Shown here: piece by piece, positions 54,317 through 64,000 of the stretch
How positions within the stretch are numbered: position 1 is the first letter of the stretch
Layout: the number at the start of each line of letters is the position of its first letter
Source: Bacteroidetes bacterium GWE2_42_24
GTDB lineage: Bacteria; Bacteroidota; Bacteroidia; Bacteroidales; TTA-H9
Reading direction: 5' to 3'
Assembly (NCBI GenBank): GCA_001768515.1
Contig: MEOA01000063.1
Span: 62,001 to 126,000 of the forward strand
Length of the DNA: 64,000 nucleotides
The notes under the pieces: model-generated
What the model saw: the letters and a program-made list of their open reading frames with translations, nothing else
Told to the model about the DNA's origin: nothing
The model's database searches: none
Position numbers and translations under genes: made by a program

Positions 54317-54766
54317 TTATTCGGGGAGCCTTTCATCAACCACCTTTATCAGTAATGATTTTAAATCGTCGAAATCATAGTAGGCTTCAAAACCTGTACG
54401 GTCAATAATAAAGTATTTATTCTGTCGGGAACTAAAGCAGTAGATCTCTTCATCCGACTGACCAATAATAAGGCTATCGGGCCATTTACGTGAAAAAGAA
54501 CTCATGGCCATTTTTTTGTTAACCTCCATGATGCTTCTTGGCCTGAAATCGGGGTCATGGACATTGTCGGCATCGCACGGCCATATTTCAATTCCATTAT
54601 AAAATATCCCATCGGCTATTTTTAATAATTTCTTAAGCTCTTCGGGCATTTCGGGGAACCCTGTGCGTTGCATTTTGCTGCTTACAGCAGCGATTTCAGC
54701 GGAGGATGCTGGTTTTCCCAGCAGTGATCCATTGGTTTTTTTTAGTTTCTCTACAATTGTTTTCAT
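54317..54766 (-). CDS. SMI1/KNR4 family protein
   Basis: About 149 residues from the ATG at 54766; a TTG at 54790 would add eight. The family pattern is visible: PASSAEIAAVSSKMQRTGFPEMPEELKKLLKIADG, then NGIEIWP and a C-terminal FIIDRTGFEAYYDFDDLKSLL. Bacterial SMI1/KNR4 proteins are often immunity proteins against contact-dependent or polymorphic toxins, but no toxin gene lies beside this one, so the role is open. Confidence 0.85.
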   Translation of the reverse strand: MKTIVEKLKKTNGSLLGKPASSAEIAAVSSKMQRTGFPEMPEELKKLLKIADGIFYNGIEIWPCDADNVHDPDFRPRSIMEVNKKMAMSSFSRKWPDSLIIGQSDEEIYCFSSRQNKYFIIDRTGFEAYYDFDDLKSLLIKVVDERLPE

Positions 54767-55057
54767 TTTCTGAAAAATGAGATTAAACAATACACTCCGG
54801 AAGGGAATGCATGAAAGAGGGGGTTAAATCGATGGATAATTAAAAGAGGCGTGAATAGAATAAAATGTAAAAGGAGGAAGCCACTCAGTGGTTTCTAATT
54901 TGATTTTGAATGCCTTGCCGGCTATGGGCTGATGATGATGGCAGGAATTCCAGGCAAAATATACGGGCTGAATCATGTCAGTCGGTCGTTTCTTTTTACT
55001 TACGCCACGAAAATAGATATAAAAATGTTTTTAATGCAACAATTTGTCGTTTTTGGA
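54767..55057. other. Intergenic between SMI1/KNR4 and the giant gene
   Basis: About 290 bases (about 340 including the terminator), AT-rich; no gene recognised. Confidence 0.4.
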
Positions 55058-55088
55058 TAAAAAAAAACTCCGGCGAACCGGAGTTTTT
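55058..55088 (-). terminator. Intrinsic terminator of the giant surface-protein gene
   Basis: AAAAACTCCGG (55063-55073), loop CGAA, CCGGAGTTTTT (55078-55088); on the minus strand a run of T continues to 55058. It lies 17 nt past the stop. Confidence 0.85.
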
Positions 55089-55104
55089 CCATGAGAAGCA
55101 TCTT

Positions 55105-58100
55105 TTATCTCATCAGCATGACTGAACCTGTTTCGGTTTGTTCAATACCAGGTGATATGAGTCCATTACCTCTGTATACAATTTTCCAGATATAGACGCC
55201 TGACGGGCAGTCGTTGCCTTTAGTATCTTTTCCATCCCAACCCTCGAACAGGTCGTCGGATTCAAATACGAGGGCCCCGTTACGGCTAAACACATACATG
55301 TGGAATTTAATAGTTTCATCACTCGATCTGGCTTTTAGTACTTCATTCAAGCCATCCGAATTGGGGGAGAAAGCTGTAGGCATGTGAATAAATCCACCAC
55401 ACAACTGAACCCTGATGGTATCTGTCACAGCACAGGCGTCGTTTGATACGGTAACCCAATAGAGTCCGTTTTCTTCAACCTTATAATATCTGCGTGGTGA
55501 ACCATCCTGCCACTCGTAGCTATCAACACCATCACTGGAACCAGCATCAAGCATGACAGGTTCACAGGTGAACAGGTAACGATCAGGACCCAGATTGACA
55601 TAAGGTGTTGTACGTACCGTTACCGATACTCTGAGTGAATCAACACAACCTTCAGGACTTGTCCCGGTAATGAGATAACTCGTGGTAGACCAAGGCGAAG
55701 CTGTCACTATATTTCCTGTTGAATCGCTTAAACCGGTGGCAGGGCTCCAGCTATAGCTGAATGCGCCATCTGCAATAAATGTGAAGAGGGAATCGCGGCA
55801 GATTAACGGGTTAGTGTCATTCACTGTAATGACAGGTAACGGATTGATGATCAGAACTAGTGTGTCTGAATACGGCCCACAGGGAGCATCTCCAATAACT
55901 GTCATAATCAGATTGACGGTATCACGTATGACGATATCCCCCGAACCTTGACGGTAAATGGGATTCAGAACCGTTGGATCAACGAATGACCCGGTACCAT
56001 CTGATGTCCAGTATACCGATGTATAGTTCGTGGCGGTTGCATCAGTTACATGATAGTCGGCTTTTTCGCAAACCGAATCCATTGTACCGGCGAATAATTC
56101 AGGATGAGGAACTACGGTAACGATGATGGAATTACATTCTGTGATACCGCATACGTTTTCATACCGGGCGAAATAGGTTGTAGTAACAGTAGGAGGATTG
56201 ATCCAAAGCGGATTACCTGTTCCTATCTCTGGCCCGCCGCACGATCCTTCATACCAGCGCAACGTATCGCCATTTCCACCTACACCACCCAGCATAATCT
56301 GGAATCCATAGTCAGAACATATGTTATTGGTATCAACCAGCAGTACTGATGGAACAACTGCTTCGTTTACATTGATCCTGATTGAATCCCACTCAGAAAC
56401 GCCGCAGATGTTTTCCCAGCGTACATAGTAGATAGTAGTGGTGTCAGGTGCAAAGATATTGAGAGGATAGCCGGTACCGATGTTAGTATAAGTGCCAGCA
56501 TCGCTGGTGTACCATTTCAACTGATCTCCCTGCCCGCCATGTGCAAACAGTGTGATGTCCTCAACAGTTCCCCGACAGAAGTTATTAGTGTCGACTTCTA
56601 CCAGAATAACCGGTTCGGGATTGTTGACAAGAATGTCGATTTGAGCGCATTCAGAAGCACTGCATGAGTTTTCCCAACGAACGAAGTAACTGGTAGTAAA
56701 TAATGGTGCAGGAATGGTTAATGGATTACCTGTTCCGGCTTCAATACCTTCGCAGTTGGCAAAGAACCAACGAAGTGTTTCACCCTGGCCGCTGATCGTG
56801 TCACCATAACCTCCGATGGCAGTCAGCGTGACCATTGAAACGGCACCCTGACAGAAGTTATTGGTGTCAACAGTTACGGTTAACGGTGCTACAGCCTGAG
56901 GAATAACAACAACTGTTACGGAATCACATTCAGTGACCTCGCAACTGTTCTCCCATCGTGCAACGTATGTTGTCGTAATTTCAGGTGAAGGCAATGTCAG
57001 GGTATATCCAGTACCAATAGGTGTTCCTCCGCAAGTTCCCTTAAACCAGTTGAGCACATCACCCGAACCTCCCTGTGCTGTCAGGGTAATCAATCCGGCA
57101 TCATTAAAGCAAATAACAGGTTTGTTGGTAAGCAGGGTATCAACCGGTAGTGGAATGTTTACCTTAACTTCGATAGAATCGCATGATGTTTCACCGCATT
57201 GGCTTGCCCAACGGGCGAAGTACCATGTGTTGGTGTCGGGGGCCTGAATACGTATTTCTGTACCTGTACCAATGACTGCTGTCCCGCAGGCATCCTGATA
57301 CCAATTGAGTGTATCGCCTGCTCCGCCATATGCGTGTAGTTTGATAATGCCATTGTATGAGCGACAGAAGTTGTTGGTATCTACAGTGAGGCTATCGATA
57401 GGCAAAGGTTGCGGGAAGACAGTCACCTGCACAGATGCACATGCCGATACTCCGCAATTGCTTTCCCAGCGTCCATAATACTTTGTCGTCTCGACAGGTG
57501 CATTAATCAGCAGGCTTGTGCCTGTACCAATTGAGTCACCGCCACAGCTTTCGGTATACCATACTACATCTTCACCTTCGCCGCCATGGGCGGTCAGGGT
57601 CAGTGTGGCGACAGCACCAGCACAGTACTCGTTTTCGTTAGAGGTTACGCTGTCGGGGGCAACAGGCGTCGGCCATACAGTAACTGTTACCTGCTGGCAT
57701 GGAGTGCTGTCACATGAATTCTTCCAGCGACCAAAATAGGTAGTGGTAATGGTAGGTGCAATCACCTCGAGTGCTTGTCCTGTGCCGATCAGTGTATCGC
57801 TGCATACGCCACGGAACCATTCAAACTCACTGCCAAGCCCGCCGTGGTAAGAGAGGATGATCGATGATTGTGATCCTGAACAGAAACTTCGCTTATTAAC
57901 TGAAACCGAATCAGCAATAATCGGTTGGGGTAATACGGTTACCGTGATACTCTTGCAGGTCGATTCGCCACAGATGTTTGTCCATTTGGCAAAATAGGTG
58001 GTTGTGACAGCAGGAGCAGGTGTGATAAACGGATTACCTGTACCTGCATAAACACCACCACAACTACCTGTGTACCATTTTAATTCCACCCCATGTCCGC

Positions 58101-61100
58101 CTTCAGCACTTAGAGCAATGTCGGTTACCGATCCGGCACAGAAATTATCTTCGTCAACTGTAAGGGTTAGTGGTGCAACAGGTACAAATAAAACGTTAAC
58201 TCTGATTGAATCACAAAGTGAAACGCCACACTCATTTTCCCAACGGGCATAATACCATGTAGTGTCGTTTGGTGCACCAATTGTAATTTGTGTGCCTGTT
58301 CCAACAGGGTTGGTACCACATGCACCACGATACCATTTCAATATAGTCCCTGATCCGCCTGTTGCGGTAAATGTGAGCGCATTCACCGAGTTAAGGCAGT
58401 AATCGTTATTGCTTACAGCCAGACTGGTAGGTGGTTCAGGTAATGGTTTCACAATAGTGGTCATGATCATAGAATCGGCGCAGCCATTCGGGCCTGAAAA
58501 GACGTATTTGATTGTATAAGGACCACCTACACCGGCTGCTGAAGGACTCCAGATGGCATAACCAAGTCCGGAATCGGTAAGGCCTGGTGTAGGACCATAG
58601 AAGGTGCCGTAACCCATGTGATTGCCCAGCAGAACAGCATCGGTAGCATTTACACAATACTCCGGTAACAGTCCTGAGAAACTAACAACAGGTGTCGGAT
58701 GAACAGTTACCGTATAGGCAGTATCATTGGAGCACATCCCTGGTGTATTCAGTGTGTAATGAATTTGGAAAGGAACCCCGGGTGTGGGAATGCCTGGGTC
58801 AAAGAGAGCCTTTCCAATACCAAGATCGGTGACTCCCGGACCACTGAAGCTTCCAAATGGATAATGGTTACCGGTAATTGTATCAACAGCATCTGATTCA
58901 CAATAGTCAGAGAACAGGTTCGTGATCAGCAATTGTGGCTTCGGTAATACTGTGGTCTGCATTGTCGTATCGCTCTGGCAGGCATTGCCATCGATAAAGG
59001 TATAGGTGATATCATAAGGACCACCAACACCTGCGATCGAGGGGATAAATTTTGCCTTACCATTGCCAAGATCAACCAAGGCATTGGCAGGTCCTCCACT
59101 GAAGGTGAAATGCCCATTGGGCTGATGGTTCCCTTCAATGATGGTGAACGGAGCATTTACACAGTAGGACGTGTCAAGGTTGGAGATGCTAACTACCGGC
59201 AGCGGATTTACCGTCACTGATTTCGTCCGTGTGCTTGTACAACCATTGTTGTCGAGGTAACTGTATGTTATTTGATATGTACCAGGGCCGGCAATAAAGG
59301 GCTCAAAGGTAGCTGTGCCATTTGCCAGATCAACTAGTGCCGGTGTGGCCGGATCAATGGTAAAGGTTCCGAAAGGTCTCTTAGTGCCAACCAATGTGGC
59401 GATTGTTCCTTCACTGGCGCAGTAGTATGGGTTGAGACCCGTGAAATTCACCGTTTCGATGCTTCTGACGATGGTTGTCATTTGAGCAGTAGCAGTACAG
59501 GTGTTGCCATCAGTGTAGGTGTAGGTGATCGTGTAAGGGCCACCAGGACCTGCAAGTGAAGGTACGAAGAAGGCAGTACCATTCCCATTATCCACAATGC
59601 CTGAGCCTGAGAAATTCCCTAAAGGTGCTAGATCACCGATCAGGGTATCCTGAACGCCGTTGGCGCAATACTCCGGCTCGAGGCCGGTAAATGAAACCAC
59701 CGGTAAAGCATTGACAGTTACCTGCTGTGTCTGTGAGTTTGTGCATCCTGTTATAGTATTGGTATACTCATAGGTGATATCATAAGGTCCGCCAACTGTA
59801 GCAATACCTGGATTGAAAGTTGCTCTGCCCAGTCCGATGTTGGTAATACCAGCACCAGTAAATGTACCATCAGGCTGTTGATTACCTGTTAAGGTTATTG
59901 GCATAGCATCGACACAGTATTCAGGCATTAAACCACTGAAGTAAACAACTGGGAGCGGCTTAATGACTACTACACGCGTGGTGTCACTTATGCATCCATT
60001 AGCATTGGAATAACTGTAGACTATTGTATGTGAGCCTACACCAAGTAGAGCAGGGTTCAGCGTGGCTGTCCCGTTGTTGTTATCGACAAACCCTGTTGAA
60101 GGACCTGTGAAATTACCAGCCGGTTCTTTGTTTCCATGGATAGTAATTTCACCATCATTCAGACAGTAGCTATCGCCAAGCCCTAGAATATTTACAAAAT
60201 CAGTTCCGAATACCGTAACAGAAACCGTGGTATCGGCCAGGCAATTATTGCCGGTGATATATGCGTAAGTAATATTATGGGTTCCTATTCCTGCAGCCGA
60301 AGGCGAGAACCATGCAGTTCCATTGCCTAAGGAACTCACACCCGGACCGGAGAACAATCCCTGCCCGGCGATACTGCCGCTGATTAGAACGGCGGGATCG
60401 TTTTTGCAATAGGTGCTGTTCAGGTTCTGTATGAACACGGTAGGAACATCGTAAACTGTGATCGTCGTGAAGGCGCAAAGTGAATTGCCACATGTTGATT
60501 CCCAGCGGGCATAATAAGTAGTTGTAACATCCGGAACATTGTTTCCTGTCAGTGTAAGCGGATTACCATATCCAACTTCGGTGAGGCCGCAACTGCCAGT
60601 ATACCATCTCAAGGTATCACCATTACCTCCATTTGCAGTAAGCACAAGAGTAGGTAAAGTATTTTTACAGAAATTGTTGGCGCTGCTACTGATTAAAGTC
60701 GGGGCTGGAGGTTCGCCTGTAACTGTAATAGTAACAGAAGCGCATTCAGATTTTCCACAACTACTCACCCAATAGGCATAATAGGTCGTTGTAACTGTTG
60801 GCGGATTGATGAGCACAGGGTTTACACCAGGCTCATATACAGGGGCATTACAATTGCCGATACCCCATCTGAGCTGATCGCCCGAGCCACCAACGGCTGT
60901 AAGTGTGATAGGCTGACTGTAACCTGAACAGATATTTGTGATGCTTGCAATGACTTCTGTTGGTGCCACGGCCAACGGATTAACAATTACCTGTGCTGAG
61001 TCACAATCCGAATTGCCGCAAACCGATTCCCAACGGGCATAATACCATGTGTCGACAGCAGGTACCGGTATATCAGTGGCAGGGGTTCCTGTTTCTATTT

Positions 61101-64000
61101 CAGTTACACCGCAACCACCGGTATACCATTTTAGAATTTCACCTGAACCCCCATTAGCTGTCAGGGTTATGAAATCTGATCCTTCACAAACTACGGCAGG
61201 TGTTACCGTTACCGATACCGGTTTAACTGCATCGGGAATTACATTCACAGTGACTGATGCACATGCGGAACTTCCACAGGCATTCTTCCAAAGTGCGTAA
61301 TATGTTGTGGTAATAGTGGGGGGAGCTAAAGTGAGGTTGTTATCAATACCCACGGGAGTGCCTGTACATGAGCCACTGTACCACATCAGGGTGTCGCCCG
61401 ATCCGCCCATAGCGGTCAGTATAATGTTTCCTGTTTCCGTCGAACAGATATAATCTTTATTCGCACTGGCTGAAAGCGGGGCTTCAGGGGGAGCAAACTG
61501 ATACGTGATAACGAACGAGGTGTCTTTTTCACACCCTTTGGCGTCGTCCATATTAAGCCAGTAGGTTCCTTCCGGAATGTTGGCGATATCTTCGGTTATA
61601 GCAGTGTTCGACCAGTCGAAGGTAAATGGCAGGGTGCCACCACCGACAGTAATGTCGATGGCTCCATTGGTCTCACCAAAACAATTAACCTGAGTAATTT
61701 CCGGAGCAGTGTATACTTCTTCCTGAGTGAGCAGGGCGTTGAAGGCTTCATCCTGCCCGGCACTGGTTACTGTAGTGGTGCCAAAGGAAGCAGTTTGGGT
61801 GAAAGAACCACCAACCTTGAGGTCTTTATTGGGCAATAGGGCAATGGCCATGGCCGAATCGGCACCTGTCCCACCTGCCTGTTGCGACCAGACAAGCTCA
61901 CCGGTTGTATTGTATTTCACCACCACGATATCATTCTCTCCTAAGCTGTGCAGGGTCTTCCTTCCAATTGTCACCTGATCACGGAAATGACCGGCAACAT
62001 AAGCGTTGCCCAAGGCATCAACTACCAGCGATTTCCCGGCGTCATGTTGAGTGCCTCCGACATTGCGAACCCATAAGGGATTACCAGCCGGGGTATATTT
62101 AGCCAGCGCTATATCGCGTCCACCGTGGGAGGTGACATTTATAGCTCCGAATGTTGCTGTACCCTGAACTGATCCTGCGAGGTAAATGTTAGAATTATAG
62201 TCGGTTTTAACAGCAGTTGCATTATCAGCAAGGGTGCCTCCGGCACGTTTTACCCATAACTGGTTACCCAGTGTATTGTATTTTGCGATGAACATGTCGG
62301 TAGCACCGGCAGAGGCGATGCTGGCGGATCCAAAGGTTGCTGTATTTTGGAACTTACCTGCAACAATAACATTGCGTGCTACATCCAGGGTAATACCCTG
62401 ACCAAAGTCTTCTGAGGTTCCCCCTGCACTCTTTATCCATTGCAGATCACCTTCAGGGTTGTATTTGGCGGTGAAGATGTCATCGCCACCAGCACTGACC
62501 AATGTCTGACTTCCAAAAGTGCCAATTCCCTGATAGGAACCTGTTATGTATGTATAGCCACGTTCATCAGCTTGAACGGCATTTGCTTTATCATCGAAGA
62601 AACCCCCGCTATTGCGTACCCATATCAGGTTACCTGTAGGGTCATACTTCGCCAGGAAGGCATCGTGATTACCGTGAGCATTTACCTGCGTGGTTCCAAA
62701 GAAGGCCATCTCTTCAAAACTTCCGGTCACATAGATGTAACCTGAGCTATCGACAGAAATACCGGTTCCGTAATCGTTGAGGGTGCCGCCAGCCTGACGG
62801 ATCCATAACAAAGCACCTGTAGCATCATAGCGTGCTACAAACATGTCTTCGTCGCCAAAGCTTACCATGTTGGCGAACCCGAAGGTGGCATTACTGCTGA
62901 AACTGCCGGTTACATATGTATTACCCTGTTGGTCGGTTGTCATGGCTCTTACGCGATCCATAGCAGGACCACCACCGCGAACGGCAGTAGCCCAGAATGT
63001 GGTATCATGGTAAAAACCAAATTCATTGGGTTGGCCGATGCCAATGGTAGCACGTGCACGACAATTATTCTGATCAGTAATATAGATTGTATAAAGTCCT
63101 TCATCTAATCCGGTAATGTCTTCGGTAGTAGCACCGGTTGACCAGCGGAAGGTGAATGGTGCCTGCCCGTTGAGTACGGTCAGATCAATAGCACCATTGA
63201 TTGCCCCTGCACAACTGATATTTGTTGTGGCCGCATTGACAGCAATGTTTTGAATCACGTTGAGTGAGGCAGGATTGGAAGTTACAGCGCCGCAATACTG
63301 ACTGGTTACAACACAATAATAGGTGCCTGCGTCGCTCATCGAGAGACGATTGATGCTATAGGTCGTTTCTGTAGCTCCCGGAATGGCAATATTGTTATGG
63401 TACCATTGGAATGACAGCAGATCACCGGCAGGCGTTATACTGAAAGATACTGTATCTTCCTCGCAACGGGTCCTGCTGACTGGATGGGAAACTACATCCG
63501 GCAACCGATATACTGTAAGGATAGCCGGATTACTCATAGCATCTTCGCACGTGTTCCAGATAAAGCATTCATAAGTCCCCCCATCAGCAACAACAGCACT
63601 GGTTATTTCATAAACCGGATTATTGGCTCCGGGAATTGCAGCACCATTCTTGTACCATTGATAATTAAGCGAATCACCTGTAGCAATTACCTCGAAAGTG
63701 ATAAGCTCTGTTTCGCAACGTATCTGTGTGAGCGGTTGCGTAACAATAACAGGATCACGGTTAATGGTGACAGCAGCCTGATTTGAAGCAGTTATCCCGC
63801 AGGAATTGGTGAGCCAGCATGAATAGTTCCCCGTCTGACTATATTGAAGATTGTTGAGTACAAGTGTGTTGGTGGTGGCTCCGGGAATATCAATTCCTTC
63901 GAGCTTCCACTGATAGGCGATGTTGTCGCCAATAGCCTGGATCTCCAACATCACGTTGGCGCCATCGCATGTGGATATGCCTATTGGCTGCAAAGTAATG
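55105..64000 (-). CDS. Giant modular surface protein, C-terminal 2960 residues (N-terminus outside window), T9SS type B
   Basis: The frame is open to the window edge; the start is upstream. Residue numbers count from 63993. Order: three Ig-like domains (1-244), SprB (249-320), a block of seven SBBP-like repeats (about 322-760: each VR.AGG...D..G...VTGSF...FG...DxFxAKYD), a second SprB (761-832), four modules with GGSGDxLxWYTGxC...TTTYYARWExxCG (834-1184), eight modules with EYC...GNxxPxGxFxGxGxxDxGxG (1184-1852), nine more WYTGxC-type modules (1852-2629), two further Ig/PKD-like modules, and a gliding-motility C-terminal domain (MPTAFSPNSDGLNE...GWDGKDTKG, 2869-2962). It is probably a surface adhesin secreted through T9SS. 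Confidence 0.92.
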   Translation of the reverse strand, partial: ITLQPIGISTCDGANVMLEIQAIGDNIAYQWKLEGIDIPGATTNTLVLNNLQYSQTGNYSCWLTNSCGITASNQAAVTINRDPVIVTQPLTQIRCETELITFEVIATGDSLNYQWYKNGAAIPGANNPVYEITSAVVADGGTYECFIWNTCEDAMSNPAILTVYRLPDVVSHPVSRTRCEEDTVSFSITPAGDLLSFQWYHNNIAIPGATETTYSINRLSMSDAGTYYCVVTSQYCGAVTSNPASLNVIQNIAVNAATTNISCAGAINGAIDLTVLNGQAPFTFRWSTGATTEDITGLDEGLYTIYITDQNNCRARATIGIGQPNEFGFYHDTTFWATAVRGGGPAMDRVRAMTTDQQGNTYVTGSFSSNATFGFANMVSFGDEDMFVARYDATGALLWIRQAGGTLNDYGTGISVDSSGYIYVTGSFEEMAFFGTTQVNAHGNHDAFLAKYDPTGNLIWVRNSGGFFDDKANAVQADERGYTYITGSYQGIGTFGSQTLVSAGGDDIFTAKYNPEGDLQWIKSAGGTSEDFGQGITLDVARNVIVAGKFQNTATFGSASIASAGATDMFIAKYNTLGNQLWVKRAGGTLADNATAVKTDYNSNIYLAGSVQGTATFGAINVTSHGGRDIALAKYTPAGNPLWVRNVGGTQHDAGKSLVVDALGNAYVAGHFRDQVTIGRKTLHSLGENDIVVVKYNTTGELVWSQQAGGTGADSAMAIALLPNKDLKVGGSFTQTASFGTTTVTSAGQDEAFNALLTQEEVYTAPEITQVNCFGETNGAIDITVGGGTLPFTFDWSNTAITEDIANIPEGTYWLNMDDAKGCEKDTSFVITYQFAPPEAPLSASANKDYICSTETGNIILTAMGGSGDTLMWYSGSCTGTPVGIDNNLTLAPPTITTTYYALWKNACGSSACASVTVNVIPDAVKPVSVTVTPAVVCEGSDFITLTANGGSGEILKWYTGGCGVTEIETGTPATDIPVPAVDTWYYARWESVCGNSDCDSAQVIVNPLAVAPTEVIASITNICSGYSQPITLTAVGGSGDQLRWGIGNCNAPVYEPGVNPVLINPPTVTTTYYAYWVSSCGKSECASVTITVTGEPPAPTLISSSANNFCKNTLPTLVLTANGGNGDTLRWYTGSCGLTEVGYGNPLTLTGNNVPDVTTTYYARWESTCGNSLCAFTTITVYDVPTVFIQNLNSTYCKNDPAVLISGSIAGQGLFSGPGVSSLGNGTAWFSPSAAGIGTHNITYAYITGNNCLADTTVSVTVFGTDFVNILGLGDSYCLNDGEITIHGNKEPAGNFTGPSTGFVDNNNGTATLNPALLGVGSHTIVYSYSNANGCISDTTRVVVIKPLPVVYFSGLMPEYCVDAMPITLTGNQQPDGTFTGAGITNIGLGRATFNPGIATVGGPYDITYEYTNTITGCTNSQTQQVTVNALPVVSFTGLEPEYCANGVQDTLIGDLAPLGNFSGSGIVDNGNGTAFFVPSLAGPGGPYTITYTYTDGNTCTATAQMTTIVRSIETVNFTGLNPYYCASEGTIATLVGTKRPFGTFTIDPATPALVDLANGTATFEPFIAGPGTYQITYSYLDNNGCTSTRTKSVTVNPLPVVSISNLDTSYCVNAPFTIIEGNHQPNGHFTFSGGPANALVDLGNGKAKFIPSIAGVGGPYDITYTFIDGNACQSDTTMQTTVLPKPQLLITNLFSDYCESDAVDTITGNHYPFGSFSGPGVTDLGIGKALFDPGIPTPGVPFQIHYTLNTPGMCSNDTAYTVTVHPTPVVSFSGLLPEYCVNATDAVLLGNHMGYGTFYGPTPGLTDSGLGYAIWSPSAAGVGGPYTIKYVFSGPNGCADSMIMTTIVKPLPEPPTSLAVSNNDYCLNSVNALTFTATGGSGTILKWYRGACGTNPVGTGTQITIGAPNDTTWYYARWENECGVSLCDSIRVNVLFVPVAPLTLTVDEDNFCAGSVTDIALSAEGGHGVELKWYTGSCGGVYAGTGNPFITPAPAVTTTYFAKWTNICGESTCKSITVTVLPQPIIADSVSVNKRSFCSGSQSSIILSYHGGLGSEFEWFRGVCSDTLIGTGQALEVIAPTITTTYFGRWKNSCDSTPCQQVTVTVWPTPVAPDSVTSNENEYCAGAVATLTLTAHGGEGEDVVWYTESCGGDSIGTGTSLLINAPVETTKYYGRWESNCGVSACASVQVTVFPQPLPIDSLTVDTNNFCRSYNGIIKLHAYGGAGDTLNWYQDACGTAVIGTGTEIRIQAPDTNTWYFARWASQCGETSCDSIEVKVNIPLPVDTLLTNKPVICFNDAGLITLTAQGGSGDVLNWFKGTCGGTPIGTGYTLTLPSPEITTTYVARWENSCEVTECDSVTVVVIPQAVAPLTVTVDTNNFCQGAVSMVTLTAIGGYGDTISGQGETLRWFFANCEGIEAGTGNPLTIPAPLFTTSYFVRWENSCSASECAQIDILVNNPEPVILVEVDTNNFCRGTVEDITLFAHGGQGDQLKWYTSDAGTYTNIGTGYPLNIFAPDTTTIYYVRWENICGVSEWDSIRINVNEAVVPSVLLVDTNNICSDYGFQIMLGGVGGNGDTLRWYEGSCGGPEIGTGNPLWINPPTVTTTYFARYENVCGITECNSIIVTVVPHPELFAGTMDSVCEKADYHVTDATATNYTSVYWTSDGTGSFVDPTVLNPIYRQGSGDIVIRDTVNLIMTVIGDAPCGPYSDTLVLIINPLPVITVNDTNPLICRDSLFTFIADGAFSYSWSPATGLSDSTGNIVTASPWSTTSYLITGTSPEGCVDSLRVSVTVRTTPYVNLGPDRYLFTCEPVMLDAGSSDGVDSYEWQDGSPRRYYKVEENGLYWVTVSNDACAVTDTIRVQLCGGFIHMPTAFSPNSDGLNEVLKARSSDETIKFHMYVFSRNGALVFESDDLFEGWDGKDTKGNDCPSGVYIWKIVYRGNGLISPGIEQTETGSVMLMR

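Noticed and set aside
54317..54766. SMI1/KNR4 gene as part of a toxin-immunity system with the giant protein
   Set aside because: The giant protein ends in a T9SS sorting domain with no toxin domain at its C-terminus, and a strong terminator separates the two genes.
1..64000. tRNA or rRNA genes, CRISPR array, integrase or complete insertion sequence
   Set aside because: Scanned by eye on both strands; no cloverleaf with TTCGA-type arms, no spaced direct-repeat array and no transposase or recombinase frame was found.

Overview
The window reads as a chromosome segment of an anaerobic or facultatively anaerobic member of the Bacteroidota, probably close to Bacteroidales/Marinilabiliales (inference). 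The basis is: two very large surface proteins ending in gliding-motility-associated (T9SS type B) sorting domains; two smaller proteins with T9SS type A tails; an OmpA/PD40 protein; repeated Bacteroidota-type promoters (TAnnTTTG, several with a TTG about 19 nt upstream); futalosine-route menaquinone genes; an ADP-forming acetyl-CoA synthetase; and HydE, an [FeFe]-hydrogenase maturase. No tRNA, rRNA, CRISPR array, integrase or intact insertion sequence was seen.

Layout. 1-8582: the C-terminal end of a sigma-54 activator, an archaemetzincin, then a minus-strand series (isoprenylcysteine methyltransferase-like protein, DUF5698/DUF2179 membrane protein, OmpA-PD40 protein, QueE, an exported protein, FolD, Ffh). 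8583-10210: a gene-poor island with a frameshifted small gene, an 11-bp tandem repeat and a palindrome. 10211-14654: PurL and a DeoD-type purine nucleoside phosphorylase. 15048-20981: a DUF4269 protein, a candidate small RNA and a 1712-residue T9SS protein. 21065-23850: a type III-K-like phosphoglycerate dehydrogenase, a four-helix-bundle gene with an in-frame stop, and a DUF1015 protein. 23927-30868 (minus): a GT-C-like membrane protein, an NlpC/P60 peptidase, MqnE, a trypsin-like T9SS protease and an MFS transporter. 31022-33635 (plus): MqnB, MqnD and a TPR protein.

33775-43248 (minus) is a fatty-acid/acyl-CoA block: EtfA, EtfB, acyl-CoA dehydrogenase, an accessory gap carrying a second copy of the 11-bp repeat, an alpha/beta hydrolase, an NMO/FabK-like flavoprotein, a candidate small RNA, an SCP2-type thiolase, 3-hydroxyacyl-CoA dehydrogenase and enoyl-CoA hydratase. 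A divergent LacI-family regulator faces the hydratase promoter. Together these genes could carry acyl-CoA through dehydrogenation, hydration, oxidation and thiolysis, with electrons leaving through ETF.

44721-54766 holds a small T9SS protein, HydE, the NAD(P)HX repair enzyme, ribosomal protein S20, RadC, CstA, an RNase H with a viroplasmin domain, ADP-forming acetyl-CoA synthetase and an SMI1/KNR4 protein. 55105-64000 is the C-terminal 2960 or so residues of a giant modular surface protein that continues past the window edge.

The most interesting non-standard signals are two minus-strand candidate small RNAs with promoter and terminator (about 39724-39818 and 15580-15680), a pair of 11-bp-period repeat elements sharing a 45-bp identical run 28 kb apart, promoters that sit almost on the start codon, and the block architecture of the giant protein, which includes a seven-repeat probable beta-propeller between two SprB modules.
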